From Winslowiella arboricola (GTDB taxonomy: Bacteria; Pseudomonadota; Gammaproteobacteria; Enterobacterales; Enterobacteriaceae), in NCBI RefSeq assembly GCF_025527015.1, contig NZ_JAODIM010000043.1, positions 186,001 through 250,000 of the forward strand: DNA of 64,000 nt, given 5' to 3'. A program made the translations under genes and the position numbers. The notes beneath the pieces are model-generated. The model saw nothing but the letters and a program-made list of their open reading frames with translations. It was not told where the DNA came from and made no database searches. Positions 17,945 through 26,995 of this stretch are shown piece after piece. Position 1 is the stretch's first letter. Every line of letters begins with the position of its first letter.

Positions 17945-19039
17945 TCAGACCTGACGACCTGCGGCTTCCACTTTTGCAAACGCGGCGCGCAAGGTGTCTG
18001 CCGTCAGGGTTACCGGCAGGTAGTGTATCGATTCTGCCGGGCGGAGGGTATGGGCAATTACCCGATCCAGTGCTTCACGGTCATTGATATCGACTTCCAG
18101 CTGCGCCAGCGAGGTCGGCAGATGGAAGCGCTGATAAGCGGCAATCAGCTGAGCCAGCACTTCATCCTGACCAAGCAGCGCGCTTTGCACCAGAATGCCG
18201 TACGCCACTTTGGTACCATGCAGGAACTTGTCGGTCTGCGGTAGCACCGTCAGGCCGTTATGTACCGCATGGGCGGCAGCAATACGGGTAAAGCGCTCGC
18301 CAAGGCCACCCACCATACCGCCGCCGGCAATAATCGCATCCACCACATCACGAAACGCCTGACTCAGCACGCCACGCTGCTGATCCGCCAGCGCGGCTTC
18401 GCTGTGCTCCAGCAGAACATCACGAATCGTCAGGGCCGCATCCAGTCCGAGACGTACCGTAAGCGGCAGCGCCTGCGGCTCTGGCGCCAGCACCACTGCT
18501 TCATACCATTTCGCCAGCGTATCGCCGATACCAGCCAGCAGATATACCGCCGGGGCTTCCAGCAGGATTTGCGGCTCCACCAGCACCAGATGGTTAGCGT
18601 CATTGAAAATTTCATAGCCCAGCGCCTGACCGGCATCGTTATACCAGACCGACAGCGGCGTCCACGCAGCACAGGTCGCGGCGATGGTCGGGATCGCCAC
18701 CACCGGCAGGCCCAGCTTGCGTGCCAGCGCTTTCGCACTGTCGAGCAGCGCGCCACCGCCAACGCCAATCACCACCGAGCGATCCGCGCCCGCATCTGCC
18801 GCCAGCTGCGCGACATCGCCTTCGCTGCAGTGGCCTTTAAACAGCAGATGCTTAGCGCCTGGCGCGTTAAAAGCCGCAGGAAGGAAAGGGGTTGCCGCCG
18901 CGATGGCGCGTTCGCCATACACCCAGACCGCACGTGACAGTGTCTCGTCACTGTATAAGTCATTGAGTCGCGCCAGGGCACCGGGGTGTGAATAGTAGTT
19001 AGCCGGACCGGGAACCACGCGAATATCGGTATTACTCAT
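17945..19039 (-). CDS. hcxA: hydroxycarboxylate dehydrogenase A (YbdH), iron-containing alcohol dehydrogenase fold
   Basis: The 364-residue protein is near-colinear with E. coli HcxA/YbdH, an NADPH-dependent 2-oxo acid (2-hydroxycarboxylate) reductase of the glycerol-dehydrogenase-like family. The nucleotide-binding GVGGGALLDSAKALAR is near residue 90. TIAATCAAWTPLSVWYN follows, and the metal region includes AAAHAVHNGLTVLPQT and FLHGTKVAYG. AAGGA precedes the ATG. It is divergent from the sugar-type binding protein gene at 19290 and upstream of the DsbA-like gene. Confidence 0.93.
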   Translation of the reverse strand: MSNTDIRVVPGPANYYSHPGALARLNDLYSDETLSRAVWVYGERAIAAATPFLPAAFNAPGAKHLLFKGHCSEGDVAQLAADAGADRSVVIGVGGGALLDSAKALARKLGLPVVAIPTIAATCAAWTPLSVWYNDAGQALGYEIFNDANHLVLVEPQILLEAPAVYLLAGIGDTLAKWYEAVVLAPEPQALPLTVRLGLDAALTIRDVLLEHSEAALADQQRGVLSQAFRDVVDAIIAGGGMVGGLGERFTRIAAAHAVHNGLTVLPQTDKFLHGTKVAYGILVQSALLGQDEVLAQLIAAYQRFHLPTSLAQLEVDINDREALDRVIAHTLRPAESIHYLPVTLTADTLRAAFAKVEAAGRQV

Positions 19040-19289
19040 GTTAAGTCCTTGTTATATGTGGTGTCAGGACGGCGCTGTCGCGGGTGATAAAATGCGCGTC
19101 GTCAGATAAATTCACTAACCCGATGTTATATATGGACATCCAGATGGCTAATAACTTTTAGTTTTATCTTATGCTTTTTCGGTCATTGCCAGTGGTTCAC
19201 CATTATGAAATATGTGTGGAATCAATTCATTATTGATATCAGCAGCGTCCACAGGGGGACGTGATTACCGCCAACAGGAAATGATGATA

Positions 19290-20354
19290 ATGAAAACACT
19301 TTCGATCTCTTTACTGGCTTTGGGACTTTTCAGCGCGTTGCCGGGTTTTGCTGCCACACCGGCTCCGGTTCCGCAGGCGATTGCCGGGCATAACGGCCCC
19401 GTCCGCATTGCGGTGATTCGCAATCTCGGCTCCGATGATAACACCACCCAATTTGTCGCCGGTGCGATTCAGGAGGGTAAAAAACTCGGCTTTAAGGTCA
19501 GCACTTTTCTCAGCAACGGTGACGACGCCCGTTTCCAGGATTTTGTTAACCAGGCGATTAGTCAGAAATATGACGGCATTATTCTTTCACAGGGTCGCGA
19601 TCCTTACTCAACACAGCTGGTGAAACGGATCACCGAAGCGGGAATTGCGGTGTCGGTATTTGATACTGCGGTCAATGGCACGATCCCCGGCGTTACCGTT
19701 ACCCAGCAGGACGACGCTTCGCTGACCAATATGTCGGTCGGCCAGCTGATTAAAGATTTCAATGGCAAGGCCAATATTATCAAGCTGTGGGTCGCGGGTT
19801 TCCCGCCAATGGAACGTCGTCAGGCGGCTTATCAGGCGCTGCTGAAGCAGAACCCGGGGATCCATGAGCTGGAGTCCATCGGTGCGGTATCCTCCGATGT
19901 GCAGGGCGACACCGCCAATAAAGTCGGCGCGGTGCTGGCGAAATACCCGAAGGGAAAAGTTGATGCCATCTGGGGCACCTGGGATGCCTTCAGCCAGGGC
20001 GCGTATAAAGCGTTGCAGGAGAATGGCCGTACTGAGATCAAACTCTACAGTATTGATGTCTCTAACCAGGATTTGCAGCTGATGCGTGAAGCGGGCAGCC
20101 CGTGGAAGGTGAGCGTGGCGGTGGATCCGAAACTGATTGGCGCTACCAATGTGCGTCTGATCGCCAATAAGATTGCTGGCGAGCCAACACCTGCCACTTA
20201 CGACTTTAAAGCGGCGGTGATCCCGCAGGCGCTGCTGGTCAGCCAGCCGGGCGCGGTGAATGTGGCGGGTCTCGGCAAAATCATTCCGGGCTGGGGCCAG
20301 ACGGAAGATTTTATCCAGCCATGGTTTGCCACCCTGCAGGCAAAAAATAAATAA
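19290..20354 (+). CDS. periplasmic sugar-type (family 1/4) substrate-binding protein
   Basis: The product has 354 residues with a signal peptide (MKTLSISLLALGLFSALPGFA). The type I periplasmic-binding fold is shown by VRIAVIRNLGSDDNTTQFVAGAIQEGKKLGF, GIILSQGRDP, AGIAVSVFDTAVNG, VDAIWGTWDAFSQGAYKALQENG and SIDVSNQDLQLMREAG. Of three clustered ATGs the one at 19290 has the best spacing from AGGAA. Such proteins feed ribose/xylose-type ABC importers, but no permease or ATPase gene is nearby. It is followed after 9 bases by the LVIVD gene, so the two form an operon of unusual composition. Confidence 0.88.
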   Translation: MKTLSISLLALGLFSALPGFAATPAPVPQAIAGHNGPVRIAVIRNLGSDDNTTQFVAGAIQEGKKLGFKVSTFLSNGDDARFQDFVNQAISQKYDGIILSQGRDPYSTQLVKRITEAGIAVSVFDTAVNGTIPGVTVTQQDDASLTNMSVGQLIKDFNGKANIIKLWVAGFPPMERRQAAYQALLKQNPGIHELESIGAVSSDVQGDTANKVGAVLAKYPKGKVDAIWGTWDAFSQGAYKALQENGRTEIKLYSIDVSNQDLQLMREAGSPWKVSVAVDPKLIGATNVRLIANKIAGEPTPATYDFKAAVIPQALLVSQPGAVNVAGLGKIIPGWGQTEDFIQPWFATLQAKNK

Positions 20355-20363
20355 GGAGCGGTT

Positions 20364-21608
20364 ATGAGCAGTGAACTACCGCGTCCCGATTACAGCCGCA
20401 ATATGCGGCTCATCGGCCACAGCGATCAGGGCGGCCGGCCGGACGGCGTACAGCTGATGGTGCATCGCGGCTTTGCTTATATTGGCCATATGGTGTCGCA
20501 GGGTTATTCGATTGTCGATGTGCGCGATGCGAAGCAGCCGAAAACCGTGGGATATGTTGCCGCGCCGCCGGGTACCTGGAATGTACATCTGCAGGCTCAT
20601 GACGATCTGCTGCTGGTGATTAACGCGCGTGATCTGTTTGCTGATACGCGTTTCGCGGATGAAAAAGTCTATTACACCCGTTCAGTAGGCGAAACGGTTA
20701 GCGATATCAGCGATCGTGGCTGGAGTGCAGGGCTGCGTGTATTTGATATTTCGACGCCGGATAAACCGCGTGAAATTGGCTTTCTGTCACTGAATGGCAT
20801 TGGCATTCATCGTATCTGGTATGTGGGCGGACGCTGGGCCTATGTTTCGGCGCTGATCGACGGTTTTAGCGACTATATCTTTCTGACTATCGACCTTGCC
20901 GATCCACGTAAGCCGGAAGTGGCGGGGCGCTGGTGGTTGCCGGGGATGAATCAGGCTGACGGAGAAACCGCCGACTGGCCGGAAGGTAAGCGCTACGCAC
21001 TGCATCATGCGATTATCAGCGGTGATACCGCTTATGGCAGCTGGCGCGATGGCGGTCTGACTATTCTTGATGTGAAAGATCGCACTCAGCCGAAGCTAAT
21101 CAGCCATCGCAACTGGAGTCCACCGTTTGGCGGCGGCACCCATACGGCATTGCCGCTGCCGGATCGCGATCTGCTGGTGGTGCTGGATGAGGCGGTGCTG
21201 GACAATCAGCAAGATGGCGAAAAGCTTATCTGGCTGTTTGATATTCGTGAACCATCCAGTCCGGTCAGCATCGCCACTTTCCCGCAGCCCGGCGAAACGG
21301 ATTATGTGGCGAAAGGCGCGCATTTTGGTCCGCATAACTTGCATGAAAATCGTCCCGGCAGCTTTATCAGCTCAACGCTGATTTTTGCCACTTACCAGAA
21401 TGCGGGTGTGCGCGCTTACGATATCAGTAACCCGTACCGCCCGGTGGAAACCGGCGCGCTGGTGCCTGCGGCGCCGGAAAAAATGATGGATACCCGTCCC
21501 GGCAGACCACAAGTAATCCAGTCCTGTGATGTGTTTGTTGATGCGCAGGGAATTATCTACAGCACCGACTATAACGGCGGGCTGTCGATTATTGAGTATC
21601 GCGGGTAA
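20364..21608 (+). CDS. LVIVD-repeat beta-propeller protein
   Basis: The 414-residue protein has repeated segments of the LVIVD type: YSIVDVRDAKQPKTVGYV, LRVFDISTPDKPREIGFL, LTIDLADPRKPEVAGRW, LTILDVKDRTQPKLISH, LIWLFDIREPSSPVSIATF and VRAYDISNPYRPVETGAL. These indicate a seven- or eight-bladed propeller. His-rich motifs GTHTALPL, GPHNLHENRPG and SCDVF recall metal sites in selenium-binding-protein relatives. There is no signal peptide. It is co-transcribed with the orphan binding protein upstream. Function is unknown; a role in sugar or lactone metabolism is a guess. Confidence 0.85.
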   Translation: MSSELPRPDYSRNMRLIGHSDQGGRPDGVQLMVHRGFAYIGHMVSQGYSIVDVRDAKQPKTVGYVAAPPGTWNVHLQAHDDLLLVINARDLFADTRFADEKVYYTRSVGETVSDISDRGWSAGLRVFDISTPDKPREIGFLSLNGIGIHRIWYVGGRWAYVSALIDGFSDYIFLTIDLADPRKPEVAGRWWLPGMNQADGETADWPEGKRYALHHAIISGDTAYGSWRDGGLTILDVKDRTQPKLISHRNWSPPFGGGTHTALPLPDRDLLVVLDEAVLDNQQDGEKLIWLFDIREPSSPVSIATFPQPGETDYVAKGAHFGPHNLHENRPGSFISSTLIFATYQNAGVRAYDISNPYRPVETGALVPAAPEKMMDTRPGRPQVIQSCDVFVDAQGIIYSTDYNGGLSIIEYRG

Positions 21609-21617
21609 GGGTTAACG

Positions 21618-21643
21618 CTCCCCCTTCCGCCAGGGAGGGGGAG
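21618..21643 (+). terminator. probable terminator after the LVIVD gene
   Basis: CTCCCCCT pairs perfectly with AGGGGGAG across a ten-base loop, ten bases past the stop codon. The T-run is poor; a run of five Ts comes about 15 bases later. Confidence 0.55.
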
Positions 21644-21728
21644 TTGCTTACAGAGTTGTTTTTAATCAAATCTTCGCTTGCCGAAAGCGATTAAGTTGGT
21701 GTTTCCGATGACTTACTGAGTTAATTAA

Positions 21729-22037
21729 GTGAACAAAAAATCCCTTCTGTTTGGCCTGGTGGCGGCATTCACTCTGTTTGCCGCAGATGTCGCGGCGGCA
21801 AAAAGCAGTGCTTTATCAGACTCACAAATTCGACAGCAAATTATTGAAGATTCGATTGCCAGCTATTCGGGCAGTTGTGCCTGTCCGTTTAATCAGGCGC
21901 GCAACGGCAGTTCATGCGGTAAGCGTAGCGCCTGGAGCAGGCAAGGCGGCGCGGCGCCAATTTGTTATAAAAATGAAGTGACAAAGGAGATGGTTAACGA
22001 GTGGCGTGAGCAGCACGCGCAGCAGGGACAGGGGTAG
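21729..22037 (+). CDS. small secreted cysteine-containing protein of unknown function
   Basis: The 102-residue product starts at a GTG; its signal peptide (MNKKSLLFGLVAAFTLFAADVAAA) supports this start. The mature part has four cysteines in SGSCACPFN, GSSCGKRSAWSR and PICYKN, a pattern I associate with a widespread uncharacterised family (CPCPYN...CGGRSAYSRPGG...CY). The Cys spacing suggests two disulfides and a periplasmic location. It lies alone between the LVIVD gene and an unknown gene. Function unknown. Confidence 0.7.
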   Translation: MNKKSLLFGLVAAFTLFAADVAAAKSSALSDSQIRQQIIEDSIASYSGSCACPFNQARNGSSCGKRSAWSRQGGAAPICYKNEVTKEMVNEWREQHAQQGQG

Positions 22038-22186
22038 TAAGCAAAACCATAGCCTGAACAGACTGCACAATTATTGCGCGAGGTTTCTGCTGTCATAAGC
22101 AGGCTATTGGATCCTCACCCGCATATCAGCGATAATAGTCTGATAAATATTCAATACCATCGGACGCGGTTTGTGAGGGGACATCG

Positions 22187-22816
22187 ATGTCAACCAGATT
22201 GGTGAATGCCATCAAAGTTAACGCTGTTTTCGCTCATCTGAACGAAAGCGCGGATAACCGCACCCTCTATTCCGCGCTGGCTGACGGCGAGGAAATCATT
22301 ATCGCCGGAATGGCGCTGTCACCGGGCTATCGTATCGTTCGGGTGGACGGGCGGCTTAAAGGCAAAATCAGTCTTGCGCATTTTGAAGTGGCGTTAATCA
22401 ACGATGTCTCTGAAGATGTTGCTTACTATAATCGTGTTGTCGTTCAGCCAGATTGTTTTCTGAACTGTCGTCCGGTCACTCAAGTGCTGGTCTGGCGCAC
22501 GCAAAAGCCGAAGCACCGTAAGGAGCTGCATGATCTGGCGGGCGCCATCTTCCTTAATTATCTGCTTGAGAAATATGACGTCATTGTTTCAGATATGAAT
22601 CAGACCCTCGACGGAATCTCATTCTGGCAGGCGAGGATGTATGACGCGCTGGCTTATGGTTTAAAACTCTATGCTTACGATATGATAAGCTGTGAACTGA
22701 TAGATATTCTCACTGATGATGATATTGGTCACTATGAGCAGTGGTTGTGGGGTGATCCTGAACACTATCAGCACCGGCTGGCGATAATTTCGAAGTATGC
22801 ACTGCCAGTACAATAA
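22187..22816 (+). CDS. hypothetical protein, possibly phage-derived
   Basis: The 209-residue cytoplasmic protein (no signal or membrane segment) starts at an ATG with GAGGGG upstream and is followed by an excellent terminator, so it is a single-gene unit. It begins VNAIKVNAVFAHLNESADNRTLYSAL. In the C-terminal half, YDVIVSDMNQTLDGISFWQARMYDAL resembles a motif (SD..QT..G..FW) I have seen in uncharacterised phage-associated, possibly acetyltransferase-like proteins. That link is weak. Base composition is more AT-rich than its neighbours. Confidence 0.6.
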   Translation: MSTRLVNAIKVNAVFAHLNESADNRTLYSALADGEEIIIAGMALSPGYRIVRVDGRLKGKISLAHFEVALINDVSEDVAYYNRVVVQPDCFLNCRPVTQVLVWRTQKPKHRKELHDLAGAIFLNYLLEKYDVIVSDMNQTLDGISFWQARMYDALAYGLKLYAYDMISCELIDILTDDDIGHYEQWLWGDPEHYQHRLAIISKYALPVQ

Positions 22817-22817
22817 G

Positions 22818-22838
22818 CCCACCATCCGGTGGGTTTTT
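22818..22838 (+). terminator. intrinsic terminator
   Basis: CCCACC, four-base loop ATCC, GGTGGG, then five Ts, starting two bases after the stop of the unknown gene. Confidence 0.88.
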
Positions 22839-22865
22839 GCTCTTTGCCGATAACATGTTGAAAAA

Positions 22866-23783
22866 ATGGATATAAAACAACTTATCTACCTGTGTAATCT
22901 TGAGCGCGAGCGCCATTTTGGTCGCGCCGCTGAAGCCAGCTTTGTCAGCCAGCCGACGCTGTCAATGCGTCTGAAAAACCTGGAACGCGAACTCGGGCTG
23001 TCGCTGATTAATCGCAGCAATAATTTCGCCGGTTTTACCGCCGAAGGCGAGCGCGTACTGGCATGGGCGCGGGAAATTGTCTCGGTGTATCAGGGGCTAA
23101 AGCTGGAAGTCGAATCGCTGAAGCACGGTGTCAATGGCACGCTGCGGATTGGCGTGGTGCCGCAGTGCAGTATCTCGCTGCCGCTGATGCTAAAGGCGAT
23201 CAGCGACCGCTATCCGCAGCTGGATTATCGCGTGGCGGTGCTGAGTGCCGATCAGCTGCTGGAGGCGTTAAACAGTCATACGGTGGATGTGGGCATCGGT
23301 TTCTTTGAACTGGCGACGTTGCGTGAACTGCATTTCCAGGCCGAGCCGTTGCAGGATAATGGTGTCGAATTGCTGTTCCATCCGCATTTTTTCCCGCAGC
23401 TGGCGGAAGATAATGCTGCGCTGACGCTGGAACACGCGGCGTCACAACCTTTGTGTCTGGCGGAACCGACACGCTATTTCCGCCGTTATATCGACAGCCA
23501 TTTCCGCGCCGCCGACCTGACGCTGCGCGTGGTGCTGGAAACCACCTCGATTTTTCAGCTACTGCAGGCGGTACAGGTGGGGTTGGGATGTCTGATTGCA
23601 CCGGTCGGACATCTGCTGCCTGGGATGACGCCAGAGTTACAGCGGCGTAAGCTGCTGATTGAACCGATGTCGCGTCATGCGGCGGTGGTCATTGCTGAGC
23701 CCGGGCGGGCAACGCCGCTGGCCCAGCACTTTTTCGATGAAGTGCGCCGCTGGTTAATTGAAGCGCCGCAGCGCCAGCCGTAA
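22866..23783 (+). CDS. LysR-family transcriptional regulator
   Basis: The 305-residue regulator has an N-terminal helix-turn-helix (MDIKQLIYLCNLERERHFGRAAEASFVSQPTLSMRLKNLERELG) and a periplasmic-binding-like effector domain from about residue 90 (GTLRIGVVPQCSISLPLML). The start follows directly on the preceding terminator, with a weak ribosome site. It converges on yciW with six bases between stops. No divergent target gene is obvious, so its regulon is unknown. Confidence 0.9.
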   Translation: MDIKQLIYLCNLERERHFGRAAEASFVSQPTLSMRLKNLERELGLSLINRSNNFAGFTAEGERVLAWAREIVSVYQGLKLEVESLKHGVNGTLRIGVVPQCSISLPLMLKAISDRYPQLDYRVAVLSADQLLEALNSHTVDVGIGFFELATLRELHFQAEPLQDNGVELLFHPHFFPQLAEDNAALTLEHAASQPLCLAEPTRYFRRYIDSHFRAADLTLRVVLETTSIFQLLQAVQVGLGCLIAPVGHLLPGMTPELQRRKLLIEPMSRHAAVVIAEPGRATPLAQHFFDEVRRWLIEAPQRQP

Positions 23784-23789
23784 GCTGGC

Positions 23790-24929
23790 TCAGCTGCCGA
23801 GTGTCTGCATCAGACGGTTGTTCCAGCTGGCAAACGCCACGTTCTGAATCAGCCTGAACTGCGCCGCTGACGATAAGCCCGCTTCCTCCAGCGGTTGCAG
23901 ATGCGCCGCGCTGAAACGCTCAGGCGAGCGGGTCAGTTGTGCCGCAGCCTGGATTATTGCATGTGCCTGTGGCTGGCTTTTGCTGGCCGCCAGCGCCTCA
24001 TCAATACCTTCAATCAACACGTCGCGCCACTCTCCCTGATAATCATAAAAACAGCTGACGCTGCCGTTAATCCGCGCGGTTACCGCTGCGGCCAGCCGAT
24101 CCTGTTCAGTTTGCTGTTGTTGCAGGCTGGCCAGCAGTTGCGACCAGCCATACAGCGCCCGCGCATCATGAGCAAACAGCCAGGCGCTGTGTTCCAGTGA
24201 CTGCTGCGTCTGGCAGTATGTCAGCACTTCCAGCTGTTCCGCACTGGCATAGCGCAGCTCTACTGGCGGCAGTTGCGGTTGCCACTGTGGCGGCGCAGAA
24301 AAACGCGCCGCATCCGCATCCGCAGGCGTGGTGATGCCCGGGATCCAGCGCACCGGCAGCGCCATCAGCGCCTGAATACCCGCGACCACGCGCGCCTGAT
24401 AACTGACAAAACCGATTAATTGACTAAAGGTAATAATATCGGGGTCGGTAAGACCCACTTCTTCCAGCCGTCGCAGCGCCGCGCTGTCAATCAGCGTTGG
24501 CTCACTCGCCAGCTGGCGGGAATATTGGGTAATTTGCGTCAGACGGTTGTTGCTCTCACGTGAGGAGTCTGGCCCCGGCAGCGGGTTGAGGCGCGCCGCA
24601 TAGTGATTGCACAGACTCTGTACGCCGGTGACCTGCGCCACTGTCAGGGCGGTGCACAGACGATCGTACAGCGTCAGGGTATGGGTCAGCGAAGTATTCA
24701 GCGTATCAGGCAACAGAATTTTGCTGAGGTCGCGTGAAGCCTGCAGGGCGGGACGTTGAGATTGTAATGTCTTTAGCAACGCTCCTGTCGCTTGTTGCAT
24801 CAGACCCAGTAAAAAACGGTCTTCAATTTCTGCAGCTTCGGGAACCAGCGGCGACTCCTGTTCAGCACAAACACTGGATTGTGTTTCGTGATACCAGTGA
24901 TTATTGCCGGGATAACGGCGTTGTTCCAT
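23790..24929 (-). CDS. yciW: YciW, carboxymuconolactone-decarboxylase/AhpD-like protein
   Basis: The 379-residue protein is recognisably YciW: the start MEQRRYPGNNHWYHETQSS and the core VAQVTGVQSLCNHYAARLNPLPGPDSSRESNNRLTQITQYSRQLAS match the E. coli protein closely. The family has an AhpD-like all-helical fold and in E. coli has been connected with L-cysteine metabolism, though the reaction is unclear. The second of two ATGs (24929) was chosen because AAGGA is well spaced from it and it matches the E. coli start. Confidence 0.9.
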   Translation of the reverse strand: MEQRRYPGNNHWYHETQSSVCAEQESPLVPEAAEIEDRFLLGLMQQATGALLKTLQSQRPALQASRDLSKILLPDTLNTSLTHTLTLYDRLCTALTVAQVTGVQSLCNHYAARLNPLPGPDSSRESNNRLTQITQYSRQLASEPTLIDSAALRRLEEVGLTDPDIITFSQLIGFVSYQARVVAGIQALMALPVRWIPGITTPADADAARFSAPPQWQPQLPPVELRYASAEQLEVLTYCQTQQSLEHSAWLFAHDARALYGWSQLLASLQQQQTEQDRLAAAVTARINGSVSCFYDYQGEWRDVLIEGIDEALAASKSQPQAHAIIQAAAQLTRSPERFSAAHLQPLEEAGLSSAAQFRLIQNVAFASWNNRLMQTLGS

Positions 24930-25078
24930 GGTCATTCCTTTTTCACGTTAACTGACCCGGACGTTCGACGATAAAAAGGGGAAAACCAGATACGCCGGGC
25001 CTGGAAGGCTTAGCTATCCTGACGTAACAGGGCCTGCGAATGAAAGAATGAAAAGTGATAATTAATAGCAGGAAGGTA

Positions 25079-25205
25079 TATACCCGTCATACTTCAAATT
25101 GCAGGTGCGTTGGCTGTACCCGCTCACTCCCGTCACATAGTCATCTATGCGCCTGGAGATTCACGGCCTTGCCGCCTTCCTGCAATTCCAATTATTTAGG
25201 GTATA
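25079..25205. repeat. 127-bp palindromic intergenic repeat (MITE-like)
   Basis: The 339-base gap between yciW and fabI holds an element with inverted ends: it begins TATACCCGTCATACTTCAA..TTGCAGG and ends CCTGCAA..GGGTATA. The interior contains further short inverted repeats. Elements with these termini are scattered in Serratia, Yersinia, Erwinia and relatives. No transposase is present. This is the only copy I found in the window. Confidence 0.72.
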
Positions 25206-25268
25206 ACAGAATAAGCAGCGGGAGGATTGACGCGCAGAGAAGGGCGAGGCAAGCCTCGCCCGTCAGAC

Positions 25269-26057
25269 TTACTTCAGTTCCAGCTCGTTCATGGCAGCGA
25301 TGCTGAAACCGCCGTCAACGTGCAGAACTTCACCGGTAACACCAGCGGAGAGATCGGAACACAGGAAGGCCGCAGAGTTGCCGACATCTTCAGTGGTCAC
25401 GGTACGGCGAATCGGCGTAACCGCTTCGCAGTGCGCCAGCATTTTACGGAAATCTTTAATGCCTGAAGCCGCCAGCGTACGGATTGGACCGGCGGAGATA
25501 GCGTTAACACGCACGCTGTCCGGGCCCATCGCGTTCGCCATGTAGCGTACGTTAGCTTCCAGAGAGGCTTTCGCCAGACCCATAACATTGTAGTTAGGGA
25601 TCGCACGCTCAGCACCCAGGTATGAGAGGGTCAGCAGTGCAGAGTTCGGGTTCAGCATCGCACGACACTCTTTCGCCATCGCCACAAAGCTGTAAGCGCT
25701 GATATCGTGAGCGATTTTAAAGCCTTCGCGGGTCACCGCGTTAACATAGTCGCCATCCAGCTGGTCAGCCGGTGCGAAGCCGATGGAGTGTACAAATCCA
25801 TCAAATTTTGGCCAGGTTTTTGCCAGCTCAGTAAACAGCGCTGTAATGCTCTCATCTTCAGCAACGTCACATGGCAGAACGATGTCAGAGCCCAGTTCTT
25901 TAGCAAACTCCTCCACACGACCTTTCAGTTTGTCGTTTTGGTAGGTGAAAGCCAGTTCAGCGCCCTGTTTGTGCATCGCGTGCGCAATACCGTATGCGAT
26001 AGAGAGTTTACTGGCAACGCCAGTAACCAGAATGCGCTTACCGGAAAGAAAACCCAT
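25269..26057 (-). CDS. fabI: enoyl-[acyl-carrier-protein] reductase (NADH)
   Basis: The 262-residue product is the same length as E. coli FabI. It catalyses the last step of each fatty-acid elongation round and is the triclosan target. Active-site Tyr146, Tyr156 and Lys163 are in [19 protein letters not shown]. The NADH site [13 protein letters not shown] is at residues 11-23, and Gly93 is present (wild-type for triclosan sensitivity). The start was set at MGFLSGKRI with AAGGA upstream; a longer frame exists but is not needed. It follows sapF on the same strand, as in E. coli. Confidence 0.98.
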   Translation of the reverse strand: MGFLSGKRILVTGVASKLSIAYGIAHAMHKQGAELAFTYQNDKLKGRVEEFAKELGSDIVLPCDVAEDESITALFTELAKTWPKFDGFVHSIGFAPADQLDGDYVNAVTREGFKIAHDISAYSFVAMAKECRAMLNPNSALLTLSYLGAERAIPNYNVMGLAKASLEANVRYMANAMGPDSVRVNAISAGPIRTLAASGIKDFRKMLAHCEAVTPIRRTVTTEDVGNSAAFLCSDLSAGVTGEVLHVDGGFSIAAMNELELK

Positions 26058-26188
26058 AGCTGTAATCCTTATGGTCATTTGTTGTTGGCGGCCGCTTTTG
26101 GACAATAAATAAGCGACCGACGTTAATCGACCCGGCATTCTAGCACGAGTCTTTGCACTAGCCCAGGGGCGCTGTTCTCACCGCCGGT

Positions 26189-26995
26189 TTAACGGTCGCG
26201 CCGCCAGGCGTCAGCGGTTAATGCCTCGCCAAAATGGCTGGTAATCAGGCGTCTGGTTAACTCATTCAGCGGGCAGGCAAGCACATCGGCGGTACTGCCG
26301 CGCTCCACCACTTCGCCCTGATGCATCACCATCACCATATCGCTGATATGTTTCATCATACCGAGATGCTGGGTGACATAAATATAAGAGATACCGTGTT
26401 TTTCCTGCAATTCAAGCATCAGATTAATCAGCTGTGAGCGCATCGACATATCCAGTGATGCCAGCGCTTCATCGGCGATAATCACTTTGGGTTGCAGGAT
26501 CAGCGCGCGTGCCAGACCGATACGCTGTTTCTGTCCCGGCGCCAGCATATGCGGATAGTAAGCCGCATGGTCGCGCAGCAGACCGACCTGGCGAAGGGTG
26601 GCGATAATGCGCTTTTCACGCTCCACAGCATCCAGTTCAGTATTCAGCCGCAGTGGCAATTCCAGAATCTGGCTGATGCGCTGGCGCGGGTTAAGTGACG
26701 TCGACGGATCCTGAAAAATCATACGAATACGCTGGCTGCGATAGCCATAATCACCGTATTCCAGCGGATGATCGTCAATCAGCATTTCGCCTTCACTTGG
26801 CGCGATCATGCCGCTAAGCATCTTCGCCAGTGTCGATTTGCCCGAACCGTTCTCGCCAATAATCGCCAGCGTCTGCTTTTCGCGCAGGGTAAAACTGACA
26901 TGTTTAACCGCCTCCACATGCTGACGACGAAACAGACCGGTACGGTAGCGATATGTTTTGCTGAGATTGCGGACTTCAAGCAGGGTTTCAACCAT
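26189..26995 (-). CDS. sapF: peptide ABC transporter ATP-binding protein SapF
   Basis: The 268-residue ATPase has Walker A GENGSGKSTLAKML, a degenerate signature LAPGQKQRIGLARAL and Walker B VIIADEALASLD. These deviations from LSGGQ and DEPT are typical of SapF. With SapD it drives the SapBC permease, implicated in antimicrobial-peptide resistance and putrescine export or peptide/heme uptake depending on species. Its start overlaps the stop of sapD by one base. Confidence 0.97.
   Translation of the reverse strand: MVETLLEVRNLSKTYRYRTGLFRRQHVEAVKHVSFTLREKQTLAIIGENGSGKSTLAKMLSGMIAPSEGEMLIDDHPLEYGDYGYRSQRIRMIFQDPSTSLNPRQRISQILELPLRLNTELDAVEREKRIIATLRQVGLLRDHAAYYPHMLAPGQKQRIGLARALILQPKVIIADEALASLDMSMRSQLINLMLELQEKHGISYIYVTQHLGMMKHISDMVMVMHQGEVVERGSTADVLACPLNELTRRLITSHFGEALTADAWRRDR

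Noticed and set aside
18260-18937. Plus-strand frame of 225 codons
   Set aside because: Antisense to hcxA, no motif or start signal.
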